From Wolbachia endosymbiont of Cylisticus convexus (GTDB lineage: Bacteria; Pseudomonadota; Alphaproteobacteria; Rickettsiales; Anaplasmataceae): a stretch of DNA of 8,599 nucleotides. A model generated the notes under the pieces. The model worked only from the letters and a program-made list of their open reading frames with translations. It did no database searches and had not been told where the DNA came from. Shown one piece after another: positions 1 to 6,139 of this stretch (the first letter of the stretch is position 1; each line of letters begins with the position of its first letter). Where the stretch lies: the NCBI RefSeq assembly GCF_003344345.1, contig NZ_QPIP01000072.1:1-8599 (forward strand), in the 5' to 3' direction. The position numbers were made by a program, and so were the translations under genes.

Positions 1-301
1 CTACTGCTACAAGTTCTCCTATCTCAGCCTTAGCTTTCGCCTCAAGAAGTTTACCTCGCTCCATTTCATTTTTTATTCGCGTTTTAAGCAACATCGTGGA
101 AAGTTTTTCTCCGCTTTCTGAATAGTTTTTTCTTCTCAGTGGTTGACTTGGATCTCTGATTGTTTCTATAGCCCTGTTTGCTTGTTCTCGGTCAATGAGT
201 CCATCCTCCAACTCAACTATTCCTTTTTTTACTAAATAACAGACATATTGCTTTGATACTCCTATCTCTCTTGCCCATTCTGTTTGTGTGATTTTTTCCA
301 C
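1..301 (-). CDS. terS: Phage terminase small subunit, Nu1/TerS-like (partial)
   Basis: This is the N-terminal 100 residues of a DNA-packaging small subunit; the rest lies beyond the left edge. In the family, TerS binds the packaging start site and recruits the large-subunit motor. The visible protein begins VEKITQTEWAREIGVSKQYV, a helix-turn-helix of the Nu1 type at about residues 4-25, followed by a short winged region ending in DGLIDREQA. A charged helix about 25-30 residues long (KLSTMLLKTRIKNEMERGKL) then leads into the usual oligomerisation helix. The GTG start at 301 is chosen because AGAGG lies 8 bases upstream. A TTG at 346 and an ATT at 325 in the same frame would overlap the methyltransferase and have no better ribosome site. 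It lies 16 bases after the methyltransferase stop and is probably cotranscribed with it. A plain HTH regulator is possible but less likely. Confidence 0.72.
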   Translation of the reverse strand, partial: MEKITQTEWAREIGVSKQYVCYLVKKGIVELEDGLIDREQANRAIETIRDPSQPLRRKNYSESGEKLSTMLLKTRIKNEMERGKLLEAKAKAEIGELVAV

Positions 302-317
302 TCTTTTTGCCTCTTTT

Positions 318-1529
318 CTACGAATTTTCTTCTTGAATTTCTGCAAAAGTTTTACCAGTACTGGCTAAAAGGGCATCTCTTCCGGTATATATTTGCCAAC
401 GTTTTATGGTTACATCTACAAATTTTGAATCTAACTCTATTGTCCTACAAATTCTTCCTGTTCTCTCACATGCAATCAGTGTACTTCCAGAGCCGCTAAA
501 TGGATCAAGAACTATGTCTCCTGATCTGCTGCTGTTTACTATTGCTCTCTCCATTAGCTCTACTGGCTTCATCGTTGGATGTAGTGTATTATGTGTTGGC
601 TTATCATAAAACCACAGGTCACTTTGATTTCTACCTCCATGCCACTCACGTTTATTGCCGCTTTTCCATCCATAGAGCATTGCTTCGTATTGTCTTTGAT
701 AATCAGATCTGCCTAGCGTAAAATGATTCTTTGCCCAAATGATAAATGTTGACCATTTTCCTCCTGCCTCCTCAAATACTTTTTGCAACGTTGAAAACTC
801 TGATGATGATATGCAGATGTAAATTGCACCTTTCGTATATGCTAAAATATGGGAACAGATGCCATAGAGAAAAAGCTCATACTTTTCACCTTGATTATCA
901 TTTAATACCTTTTTGTCTTGGCTATTACCATAATCAACGTTATATGGAGGATCACAAACAGTAATGTCTGCCATTTTATCATCTAACAGCGCTTTATATG
1001 ATTCAACTACAGAGCTATCACCACAATAGATTCGATGATCACCTAAAATCCATAAATACCCTGGTTTTGTTATTTCTACCCTTTTTTCATCACCAACCAA
1101 GTCAGAAAAATCTTCTTTTTCACTATCTAAATCATCAAGGAAATGTTGAACTTTTTCTAATTCAAATCCAGTCATTTTAAGATCAAACTGTAAATCTTCT
1201 AACTCTTGAATTTCTACTTTCAAAAGCTCATCATCCCACTTTGCCCAATTAGCTGATTGATTTGCCAGTAATCGAAAAGCTTTGGTTTGTGGTTCATTTA
1301 GATTATCACTTAAGACCACTGGAATACTTTCCATACCAAGTTTTCTTGCTGCTTTAAGTCTTAAATGACCATCAACCACAGTTCCATCGCTTTTTGCAAC
1401 TATTGGTATACGAAAGCCAAATTCCCTGATTGAAGCACACATTCTATTTACTACGTCATCATTTTTACGAGGATTACGCTCATATTCAACTAGATTTCGA
1501 ATAGGATAGTAGTGGATTGCTAAATTCAT
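318..1529 (-). CDS. ParB-N domain fused to site-specific DNA methyltransferase
   Basis: This 403-residue protein has two domains. Residues about 8-95 are a ParB/sulfiredoxin-like domain (NPRKND at 19-24, GHLRLKAARKLG at 54-65). Residues about 155-385 are an amino-methyltransferase of the N6-adenine/N4-cytosine type. The catalytic DPPY is at 193-196, HPTMKP at 317-322 and the SAM-binding DPFSGSGS at 342-349. The catalytic motif precedes the SAM motif, which is the beta-class order. It would methylate a specific DNA site, probably on the phage genome. No restriction partner is visible, so it looks like an orphan enzyme. The ParB part may help select DNA targets, which is inference. The start at 1529 keeps the whole ParB domain, but no Shine-Dalgarno sequence precedes it. 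Terminase lies directly downstream. Such fusions are common in prophages, and the family call is firm. Confidence 0.92.
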   Translation of the reverse strand: MNLAIHYYPIRNLVEYERNPRKNDDVVNRMCASIREFGFRIPIVAKSDGTVVDGHLRLKAARKLGMESIPVVLSDNLNEPQTKAFRLLANQSANWAKWDDELLKVEIQELEDLQFDLKMTGFELEKVQHFLDDLDSEKEDFSDLVGDEKRVEITKPGYLWILGDHRIYCGDSSVVESYKALLDDKMADITVCDPPYNVDYGNSQDKKVLNDNQGEKYELFLYGICSHILAYTKGAIYICISSSEFSTLQKVFEEAGGKWSTFIIWAKNHFTLGRSDYQRQYEAMLYGWKSGNKREWHGGRNQSDLWFYDKPTHNTLHPTMKPVELMERAIVNSSRSGDIVLDPFSGSGSTLIACERTGRICRTIELDSKFVDVTIKRWQIYTGRDALLASTGKTFAEIQEENS

Positions 1530-1577
1530 ATAATTGCTATACTAATTAAAAAGTTAATAATTAAAATATCTCTGACG

Positions 1578-1640
1578 CTAAAGAAGGCCTGGGGTCATAC
1601 CCACCAAACCCGCTAGCCTAGCTGAAAGGACCCACTTTTT
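1578..1640. other. GC-rich foldable element, possible small RNA or terminator
   Basis: This segment between the resolvase and methyltransferase genes is visibly richer in G and C than its AT-rich flanks. TGGGGTC (1590-1596) can pair with GACCCA (1629-1634) with one bulged G. Inside lies the near-palindrome GCTA-GCC-TAGC (1612-1622). On the plus strand the outer stem is followed by CTTTTT (1635-1640), as in an intrinsic terminator or the 3' end of a small RNA. No plus-strand gene lies upstream, so a small RNA or a structured leader for the methyltransferase on the minus strand are both possible. It is not a recognised RNA family. Confidence 0.3.
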
Positions 1641-2106
1641 ATGGAGTTTTTAATACATTAAAATCTTTACTAAAATTCATAACGTAGAACATCAAAGCTA
1701 AAGCATCGGCCTCATTATCATCTCTAGGTGAAAAACTTTTTTCACGTATCGCTTCAATAACTTCACTCTTACTTGCATTGCCTTTGCCTGCTATAAAGCG
1801 TTTTATAGTTTTAACATTAACACCTTTGTACGGCACATGATGTTCTTCACACCAAGCAGAGAGAACAGCCAAAAACCCACCATAACAATGCGCTGCATCA
1901 GTTCCTAAATGTCTTCTTACTTCCTCAAAATACACTGCAGTGAACTTATGTTCTAAAGAGTTAAGCCAATTACGGAAACTCAAAAAGCACATGCCACCTC
2001 CGCTGAAACGGTTACCATGAAAGTTTTTGCTCCCACTTTGAATTACTCCATCTGTTAGAATTGCCCAGCCTGTTTGCTTGCCGAGGTCTAGTGTTAGGAT
2101 TGACAT
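1639..2106 (-). CDS. RuvC-like Holliday junction resolvase
   Basis: This 155-residue RNase H-fold protein is close to the usual RuvC length of about 160-170. The acidic catalytic residues are visible: D7 in ILTLDLG, E61/E62 in YFEEV, and D129/D130 plus D134 in the C-terminal DDNEADALAL. The GKGNASKSEV stretch at 107-116 matches the RuvC GKGxASK region. It should cut four-way DNA junctions as a dimer, resolving recombination or replication intermediates before packaging. The phage context (methyltransferase 109 bases downstream, primase upstream) supports a phage resolvase rather than the host ruvC. No Shine-Dalgarno sequence is seen before the ATG at 2106. An imperfect hairpin (2121-2207) and a copy of the dispersed GTGAACAG element (2228-2262) lie upstream. 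Fold and role are well supported; exact substrate preference is not. Confidence 0.85.
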   Translation of the reverse strand: MSILTLDLGKQTGWAILTDGVIQSGSKNFHGNRFSGGGMCFLSFRNWLNSLEHKFTAVYFEEVRRHLGTDAAHCYGGFLAVLSAWCEEHHVPYKGVNVKTIKRFIAGKGNASKSEVIEAIREKSFSPRDDNEADALALMFYVMNFSKDFNVLKTP

Positions 2107-2120
2107 TATTTAAAATTACA

Positions 2121-2207
2121 AGTAGCACTAAATATTGTTTGGTTCCTGCAAAGCACACCAGCAATTCATAGGTTTTTGTAGTCCAACAATGAGAATTATG
2201 TGCTACT
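2121..2207 (-). promoter_or_regulatory. Imperfect hairpin in the resolvase leader
   Basis: AGTAGCAC (2121-2128) is an exact reverse complement of GTGCTACT (2200-2207). Further in, ATTGTTTGG (2134-2142) pairs with CCAACAAT (2183-2190) apart from one bulged base. The RNA would fold into a long interrupted stem ending 14 bases before the resolvase ATG. That gene has no Shine-Dalgarno sequence, so the structure may matter for translation. It could instead be a small palindromic repeat of the kind known in Rickettsiales. Confidence 0.4.
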
Positions 2208-2227
2208 GCAGAAAGTTGTTTTCTTGT

Positions 2228-2262
2228 TATATATATTCACCAAAATTACGAAAACTGTTCAA
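2228..2262 (-). repeat. Dispersed GTGAACAG/GGTGAA element, copy 1
   Basis: On the minus strand this reads TTGAACAGTTTT, then GGTGAA after a 15-base spacer counted from TTGAAC, then TATATATA. It lies about 120 bases ahead of the resolvase and points at it. The blocks, spacing and following TATATA match copies 2 and 3. After the TATA run, copies 1 and 2 also share AACAAGA. A promoter or operator for the resolvase is the simplest reading. Confidence 0.55.
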
Positions 2263-2368
2263 TTTTTTTTTATTTGCAAAGTACAAAAATCGTATTAGAC
2301 TTATATACAGGTTTGTTCTATAGTAGTAAGGTTATTGACAATGCCATTTAATTAAGTTTTAAAGGGTA

Positions 2369-2548
2369 CTACGTGCATTCTTTGATGAAGTGCTGAGGTT
2401 GATCTATAAAATTACATCTAGCTTTAAAACGAAGTTTTGACCTTATCTAAAAAAATGCAAATCTACTCAATCTTTGTTTGCCGAGTTTGGGATTGACACT
2501 CAAAGCTTTTGTATTTGAAGCGCATCCACAAACTACATCAATACCCTT
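2369..2548 (-). pseudogene. Broken 60-codon frame of unknown function
   Basis: The minus-strand frame is open for 60 codons except for one internal TAG (2447-2449), and it has no start codon. The first part reads KGIDVVCGCASNTKALSVNP and onward; the second ends QPQHFIKECT before a TAG. That ending resembles KPQTLKPLIRQCT in the 55-codon frame ahead of repA, and the DNA is also similar (GTGCATT and CTGAGGTT in the same order). It is probably a fragment of a decayed gene or of a dispersed repeat. I do not recognise a family. Confidence 0.35.
2371..2401. repeat. Diverged repeat shared with the repA upstream region
   Basis: GTGCATT (2373-2379) and CTGAGGTT (2393-2400) recur in the same order at 6011-6017 and 6040-6047, with similar bases around them. 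The copy near repA is about 9 bases longer between the two blocks. The match is imperfect, so this is an old duplication or a conserved binding region. Confidence 0.35.
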
Positions 2549-2572
2549 CTATTATATATACCGGATTTCTCA
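2548..2572 (-). repeat. Possible degenerate element copy
   Basis: On the minus strand this reads GTGAGAAATCCGGTATATATA. It keeps AAATCCGGT and the TATATA run of copy 2 (5970-6003) but has lost the AACAGTTTT core. It may be a deleted copy or chance in AT-rich DNA. Confidence 0.2.
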
Positions 2573-2622
2573 CTACTTTTTCCGGGATTTTCTCAAAAAA
2601 AGTTAAAATAATTTTAAGACAG

Positions 2623-2715
2623 CTAAGGAATTAAAGAGCTTTGAAAATCAGCTATATCTTTTACAGCAGCTTCTTTGCTATTTGAGTTGTTTCCATTTTG
2701 GAAATAACTGGTCAT
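2623..2715 (-). CDS. Small 30-residue frame, possibly a gene remnant
   Basis: The frame starts with ATG at 2715, reads MTSYFQNGNNSNSKEAAVKD, and stops at 2623. Its composition looks protein-like (mixed charged and polar residues), unlike the surrounding translations. No Shine-Dalgarno sequence precedes it, and it is very short. It may be the first part of a gene truncated by decay. No family is recognised. Confidence 0.25.
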   Translation of the reverse strand: MTSYFQNGNNSNSKEAAVKDIADFQSSLIP

Positions 2716-2798
2716 TTGGATTTAAAAGAGGTTATATGAGTAATTTAACAGCTATCTAACAACAGCCCTCTAAAACGTTTTTAAGAATGGTGCTACAT

Positions 2799-2997
2799 AT
2801 GGAGACAATTGAAATGGTCTATATAAAACTTTATTTTTTGATTTCAAGGGGGGTGAAAAATTGTCCCCACCCTTTAGAAAGCCCCATATCTCTGCTTTTT
2901 ATCTACCAATAATATAGTAGAAATATAAGTCTTTGTCTCCATTATACTAGATAGAGCTGGAGACGTAAATAAATAAATTTTGATCTTTGTCTCCATT
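2799..2997. repeat. TTGTCTCCAT direct and inverted repeats
   Basis: TCTTTGTCTCCATT occurs twice, at 2930-2943 and 2984-2997. The exact inverse ATGGAGACAA lies at 2799-2808, and TGGAGAC at 2958-2964. The spacing allows hairpins between neighbouring copies. Between the outer copies lies a G/C-run hairpin (GGGTG 2851-2855 with CACCC 2868-2872). This could be an operator cluster or debris of a mobile element; no transposase frame is seen. Confidence 0.45.
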
Positions 2998-3174
2998 TTA
3001 AGTGGGTTTTGTAGCTTCTGTTTCTTCTTCCATAGCAGCAACTCCAAACTTTTTTCCTTTAGCTTCTTCTACAAATTATTTATTAGAGATTACCTAAAGA
3101 CTCAACTTAAGAGTTTTAGATAAAAGTTGTTATATTTCTATAAGACCTCTAAAATAACCAGCTTTTATTGCACC
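2998..3174 (-). pseudogene. Decayed frame ending in an acidic tail
   Basis: One minus-strand frame contains GAIKAGYFRGLIEI, three stops over the next stretch, then VEEAKGKKFGVAAMEEET and a final TAA. The last part has the composition of a genuine protein C terminus. Copy 4 of the dispersed element lies immediately upstream, as it does ahead of the live genes. The simplest reading is a dead gene of the same control group. The family is not recognised. Confidence 0.35.
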
Positions 3175-3198
3175 GATTTAAAAAACTGTTCACTTTTT
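3169..3198 (-). repeat. Dispersed GTGAACAG/GGTGAA element, copy 4
   Basis: On the minus strand this reads AAAAAAGTGAACAGTTTTTT, then AAATCGGTGCA. It shares an exact 19-base string (AAAAAGTGAACAGTTTTTT) with copy 3 at 6659-6677. The spacer between GTGAAC and GGTG is 13 rather than 15 bases, and the TATATA run is replaced by AATAAAA. It faces only a decayed frame, which fits a site released from selection. Confidence 0.5.
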
Positions 3199-3339
3199 TG
3201 GAAAAATATTTTACAATGAATAAAAAACATGATAAACTAAAGCAAGGCTTTTTGTAGTAAGTAAAAGTTTAAGGTAAAAGATAATTTAGAAGTGCCTCAT
3301 AATCGAGTTTTAAGCTACCTTACATAAGTAACTTAGGTC

Positions 3340-3423
3340 TTAGTAGTATAATTGTACCCTGGAGTCGTATAATCGCTTTAAATCCGCACTAAATGCAATT
3401 GTCTCAAAGTTGTATTTTTTCAT
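3340..3423 (-). CDS. Small 27-residue frame, possibly a gene remnant
   Basis: ATG at 3423 opens MKKYNFETIAFSADLKRLYD and the frame ends at a TAA shortly after. Upstream in the same frame, protein-like sequence (REITTKHYLNL) continues ahead of the ATG, and a neighbouring frame holds NKEDLERLPQN. This looks like a frameshifted, shrunken gene rather than a real small protein. No family is recognised and no clear ribosome site is seen. Confidence 0.25.
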   Translation of the reverse strand: MKKYNFETIAFSADLKRLYDSRVQLYY

Positions 3424-3470
3424 TAAATTTAAGTAATGTTTTGTGGTAATCTCTCTAGGTCTTCTTTATT

Positions 3471-3697
3471 TCTATTTATCCAATATACTTTATATTTATT
3501 ATTACTGTTATTATTTATTACTATTATATATATATAATATATAAGGGTTTTAGGAAGCTAGAATCCGCCTCACTGGCTGACTTTAGACATGTGGTTTCTA
3601 GGAACGCTTTTAGGAACGTAGGCAAAAAAGCTAGCTCTCACGCAGAATTTAGGTTCCTGATTTCTAATTACTGATTTAGGAACCTAGGAATTAGGAA
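3471..3697. other. Candidate replication origin: AT-rich tract plus TAGGAA repeats
   Basis: From about 3471 to 3544 the DNA is nearly all A and T (runs of TTATTATT and TATATATATATAATATATAA). Directly beside it TAGGAA occurs six times on the plus strand, at 3551, 3599, 3611, 3677, 3685 and 3692. AGGAACCTA (3678-3686) also forms a perfect 9-bp inverted repeat with TAGGTTCCT (3650-3658). Iteron-like repeats next to an easily melted tract, about 140 bases past the end of the primase-helicase gene, are what a phage origin would look like. The repeat spacing is irregular, so this remains inference. Confidence 0.4.
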
Positions 3698-3837
3698 TGT
3701 AATACAATCATTGATGGTGCTATTTCTTAAGTGCTAAGTTTTAGTTGAGTGGATGTAAATTGATAGTAGCTATAGATTGAAAGGGCAATAGAGAAAACTT
3801 GGTAAACTCTAAAATATTTTTACCCATAAAAAAAGAC

Positions 3838-5934
3838 TTATCCTAACATTAAATTTTGCCTATAGCTAAAATCTTCAGCTCCAGGGGTGAATTTTCCTAT
3901 ACCACGAGCAAATGGTCCAGTTGGAATGTCAAGCCACTTATCCTCTCTTGAACCTGTAGACATAACTTTAACTAACTGCTTTACCTGCAAAAGTTCCTGT
4001 ACCATACGCTCTAGTCTATCCCTTCCCATGCTGTGAAAAACTTCAGGTAGTCTATGCCGTTGCTTATATACTCCTGTGCTTCCTGTGTGAGTAAATGGGT
4101 GTCCTGCAACAGCAGATCGTGTAATTGCATCAGTAAGACATATTTTAAGGTCTTTTTCACTAGCATTTTTAACTGTTAGTTGTATTGTTATATCTTCTAG
4201 TAGCCCTGTTTCCTGATTTCTTAGGTAAGTTCTTACAGTGCGATCAGCTAACCCATTGGCCTTCACAACTGCCCCATGAAATAAAGCATTCTGTCTTGGT
4301 GTTTCTCCTACTGCCTTAAAGATCTCTAGCCTAGATGTATTTTCTATTGGCCAAAAAGCGTATGAGCATCTAACACCATTAACAAGAGCAGAGGTACCTC
4401 TTATTGCATCTCTTGCTTGTTCAACAGTTAGTATAGATTTTTCTCCTTTTGGTTTTCTCATGTGGTGAGCAGTAACAATTGAAGCTCCAGTACTATTTGC
4501 TAGATCAGACAATAGACACATCAGATAATCCCCTACAGCTGGGTCAGCATTTATATCTGCATGGATAAATGAAGCAAGTGGATCAAATACTATCAATTTC
4601 AGATCTTTAATTTCCTCGAGCTGTTTTATTATAGATTCGAATTCAGGAGAAATTTCGACAACTTTACCACGAACGTTTCTTAGTATTGTAAGTGATCCTC
4701 TAACGTTTGGCAGTGGTACAATAAATAGTTTGTCTTTATATTTTAATCTTTCACATTTAGGGTCAAGTCGTTCTAAGCGGCGATGTACTTCACCTGCATC
4801 ATCTTCTGCTAAAAAGACTACCACTGATCCATGTTCAGTCACAAGCGAACCAAAACCACATATTTGATCTGTATCATTTACAACTTTGAGAGCCAAATCA
4901 AGTAGCAGCATACCCTTACCTGTATCTCCCATAGCAGCAACTATTGAAGTAACGCCCAAAGGAAATATCCCTTCAACAAGAAATTTTTGCTCTGGTACTG
5001 GACCTACAAAGCGCTCTGCACTCCAATCTAAAATATTAAGTGGCTGTTTTATGGGTCTTTCTAAGCTTTTCATATTTGGAGTATCAGTAGTTAGAATATC
5101 AGTAGCAGGTAAATTTATACATGGAGTTGAAGCTAAAAACTCTTTGACATCTATACCTTCCTCTACACAATCAGCAGCATCCCATTTCTTAGGCTTACCT
5201 CGAGGAATTTCAAGCACAGCAAGTGATGCAACTCCAATTTCTAAAAGCTTATTTCCAACATTTTTAGCATACTTTGCACCTGCTTCATCATTATCTGGCC
5301 ATATAATAATATGCTTGCCCTCAAGTTGTGACCAATCAGTCTTTTTAACATCTGCATTTGCTCCAGACATTATTGTTGTTGTTGTAATACCTTGTTTTAT
5401 TAGCGCTTCTGCACATTTTTCTCCCTCAACAAGAATAACTTTATCGGACTTCAAAATACCTGGGATATTATAGAGTGGCCTTATCTCTGGCGCACCAAAG
5501 TCGGATTTTTTAATATCAAAAGGAAGATATCGCTTTCCATTACCTTCATCATAACGATAGACTCTAACAAGAGCTTGACCTTTTTCATCGTAATAATCCC
5601 AATATGCAGTTGGATTACTTGAATTTTTGAAATGACCAAGCCACTCAGCTATAAAAGCAATTACCTCAGGAAACTCTGTCCTTGCATTCTTTCTATGCAC
5701 AGCTGCCCAAAGGTCGATAATGTCACCACCATCTCCAGTTGCAAAATCATTCCATAATCCTGCTCTACTGCCACTTAGTTCTACTCTTAAACTTTTTCCT
5801 TTGTTACCATGCACATCACCTATTCGAAATTCATCACCATGGAAGGTACCATTGGGGAAAAGGTAAGAAAGGCATGATCTTAAATTCAACAATAGTTGTG
5901 CTTTAATCTCTGGAACATTGTATGAAACACTCAT
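3838..5934 (-). CDS. repA: RepA-type primase-helicase (Toprim plus AAA_25)
   Basis: This 698-residue replication protein has three parts. The N terminus (about 20-100) resembles a primase-type DNA-binding region (GLWNDFATGDGGDIIDLW at 59-76), but without the Cys/His zinc ligands of classical CHC2 primases. A Toprim domain follows, with VEGEKCAEAL at 169-178 and DNDEAG at 214-219, whose acidic residues bind metal for primer synthesis. A RepA-like RecA-fold helicase domain spans about 310-540: Walker A GDTGKGM at 336-342 (GKG in place of the usual GKS/T), AEDDAGEVHRRL at 376-387, Walker B LIVFDP at 447-452 and TAHHMRKP at 488-495. The tail from about 590 may be a winged helix. It should prime and unwind phage DNA at the fork. 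The ATG at 5934 has AAAGG 6 bases upstream. It diverges from the sigma-factor operon. Confidence 0.9.
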   Translation of the reverse strand: MSVSYNVPEIKAQLLLNLRSCLSYLFPNGTFHGDEFRIGDVHGNKGKSLRVELSGSRAGLWNDFATGDGGDIIDLWAAVHRKNARTEFPEVIAFIAEWLGHFKNSSNPTAYWDYYDEKGQALVRVYRYDEGNGKRYLPFDIKKSDFGAPEIRPLYNIPGILKSDKVILVEGEKCAEALIKQGITTTTIMSGANADVKKTDWSQLEGKHIIIWPDNDEAGAKYAKNVGNKLLEIGVASLAVLEIPRGKPKKWDAADCVEEGIDVKEFLASTPCINLPATDILTTDTPNMKSLERPIKQPLNILDWSAERFVGPVPEQKFLVEGIFPLGVTSIVAAMGDTGKGMLLLDLALKVVNDTDQICGFGSLVTEHGSVVVFLAEDDAGEVHRRLERLDPKCERLKYKDKLFIVPLPNVRGSLTILRNVRGKVVEISPEFESIIKQLEEIKDLKLIVFDPLASFIHADINADPAVGDYLMCLLSDLANSTGASIVTAHHMRKPKGEKSILTVEQARDAIRGTSALVNGVRCSYAFWPIENTSRLEIFKAVGETPRQNALFHGAVVKANGLADRTVRTYLRNQETGLLEDITIQLTVKNASEKDLKICLTDAITRSAVAGHPFTHTGSTGVYKQRHRLPEVFHSMGRDRLERMVQELLQVKQLVKVMSTGSREDKWLDIPTGPFARGIGKFTPGAEDFSYRQNLMLG

Positions 5935-5943
5935 AATTAACCT

Positions 5944-6111
5944 TTAAACTATAAATTCGGAGTCTTGTTCTATATATTCACCGGATTTACAAAAACTGTT
6001 CACTTCGTAGGTGCATTGTCTGATCAAAGGTTTGAGTGTCTGAGGTTTGAAAAAAGATTCCCGATTTTTCAAGGGTAAAAAACTCACGACTGTCTGAGGT
6101 ATTTTTTTCAT
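5944..6111 (-). CDS. Possible 55-residue leader protein ahead of repA
   Basis: An uninterrupted frame opens with ATG at 6111 (MKKIPQTVVSFLPLKN) and ends with TAA at 5944, ten bases before the repA ATG. The repA ribosome site overlaps the stop, so translation could be coupled. PQT occurs twice, 18 codons apart, because of the ACCTCAGACA repeat. The C terminus (VNSFCKSGEYIE) is encoded by copy 2 of the dispersed element and resembles the sigma-factor tail VNSFLKFGEFIY. The ATG has AGGA only one base upstream, which is a poor site. The frame may be accidental, lying across a regulatory region. No family is recognised. Confidence 0.35.
   Translation of the reverse strand: MKKIPQTVVSFLPLKNRESFFKPQTLKPLIRQCTYEVNSFCKSGEYIEQDSEFIV
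5970..6003 (-). promoter_or_regulatory. Dispersed GTGAACAG/GGTGAA element, copy 2, ahead of repA
   Basis: On the minus strand GTGAAC (6003-5998) is followed after 15 bases by GGTGAA (5982-5977) and then TATATAG, about 40 bases from the repA ATG. The fixed block spacing and position suit a promoter for an alternative sigma factor or an activator site next to a TATATA -10. An ordinary sigma-70 TTGACA is not present. Confidence 0.5.
6017..6100. promoter_or_regulatory. Operator-like repeats and palindrome between repA and sigma gene
   Basis: TGTCTGA occurs at 6017, 6037 and 6091; the last two extend to TGTCTGAGGT. Between them TTGAAAAA (6047-6054) and TTTTTCAA (6065-6072) form a perfect 8-bp inverted repeat with a 10-base centre. 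Repeats plus a palindrome in the space between two divergent transcription units suggest a repressor or activator site. The protein that would bind is unknown. Confidence 0.4.
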
Positions 6112-6115
6112 GTCC

Positions 6116-6121
6116 TACAAT
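6116..6121 (+). promoter_or_regulatory. Possible -10 box for the sigma-factor operon
   Basis: TACAAT is one base from the consensus TATAAT and lies where transcription would start just before the leader hairpin at 6140. No good -35 hexamer stands 16-18 bases upstream. Weak support. Confidence 0.25.
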
Positions 6122-6139
6122 ATTTACTAAGAAAGTTTC

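Larger units (their letters stand above)
2107..3837. other. 1.7-kb gene-poor interval with decayed frames and repeats
   Basis: No convincing intact gene lies here on either strand. From left to right it holds a hairpin ahead of the resolvase, a copy of the dispersed element, a broken minus-strand frame (2369-2548), a 30-codon frame (2623-2715), a patch of TTGTCTCCAT repeats with a G/C-run hairpin (2851-2872), another broken frame (2998-3174) beside a second element copy, a 27-codon frame (3340-3423), an AT-rich tract and a TAGGAA cluster. All the frame remnants read on the minus strand, the same way as repA and the resolvase, which suggests former members of that gene string. No tRNA or CRISPR pattern was seen. 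Confidence 0.6.

Noticed and set aside
2135..2323. 62-codon plus-strand frame in the gap
   Set aside because: No ribosome site or motif; it crosses the resolvase leader hairpin and element copy 1 on the opposite strand.
3741..3827. 28-codon minus-strand frame just after repA
   Set aside because: No Shine-Dalgarno (upstream is a T-run), no recognisable sequence, and too short to support.
3821..3837. T-run after the repA stop as an intrinsic terminator
   Set aside because: Seven T's follow the stop but no stable stem precedes them.
2107..3837. tRNA, CRISPR or insertion sequence in the long gap
   Set aside because: No T-loop signature, no regular repeat-spacer pattern and no transposase-like frame could be found by eye.
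4886..5473. 195-codon plus-strand frame opposite repA
   Set aside because: Shadow of repA on the other strand: serine-rich with no motifs, while repA shows Toprim and Walker motifs.
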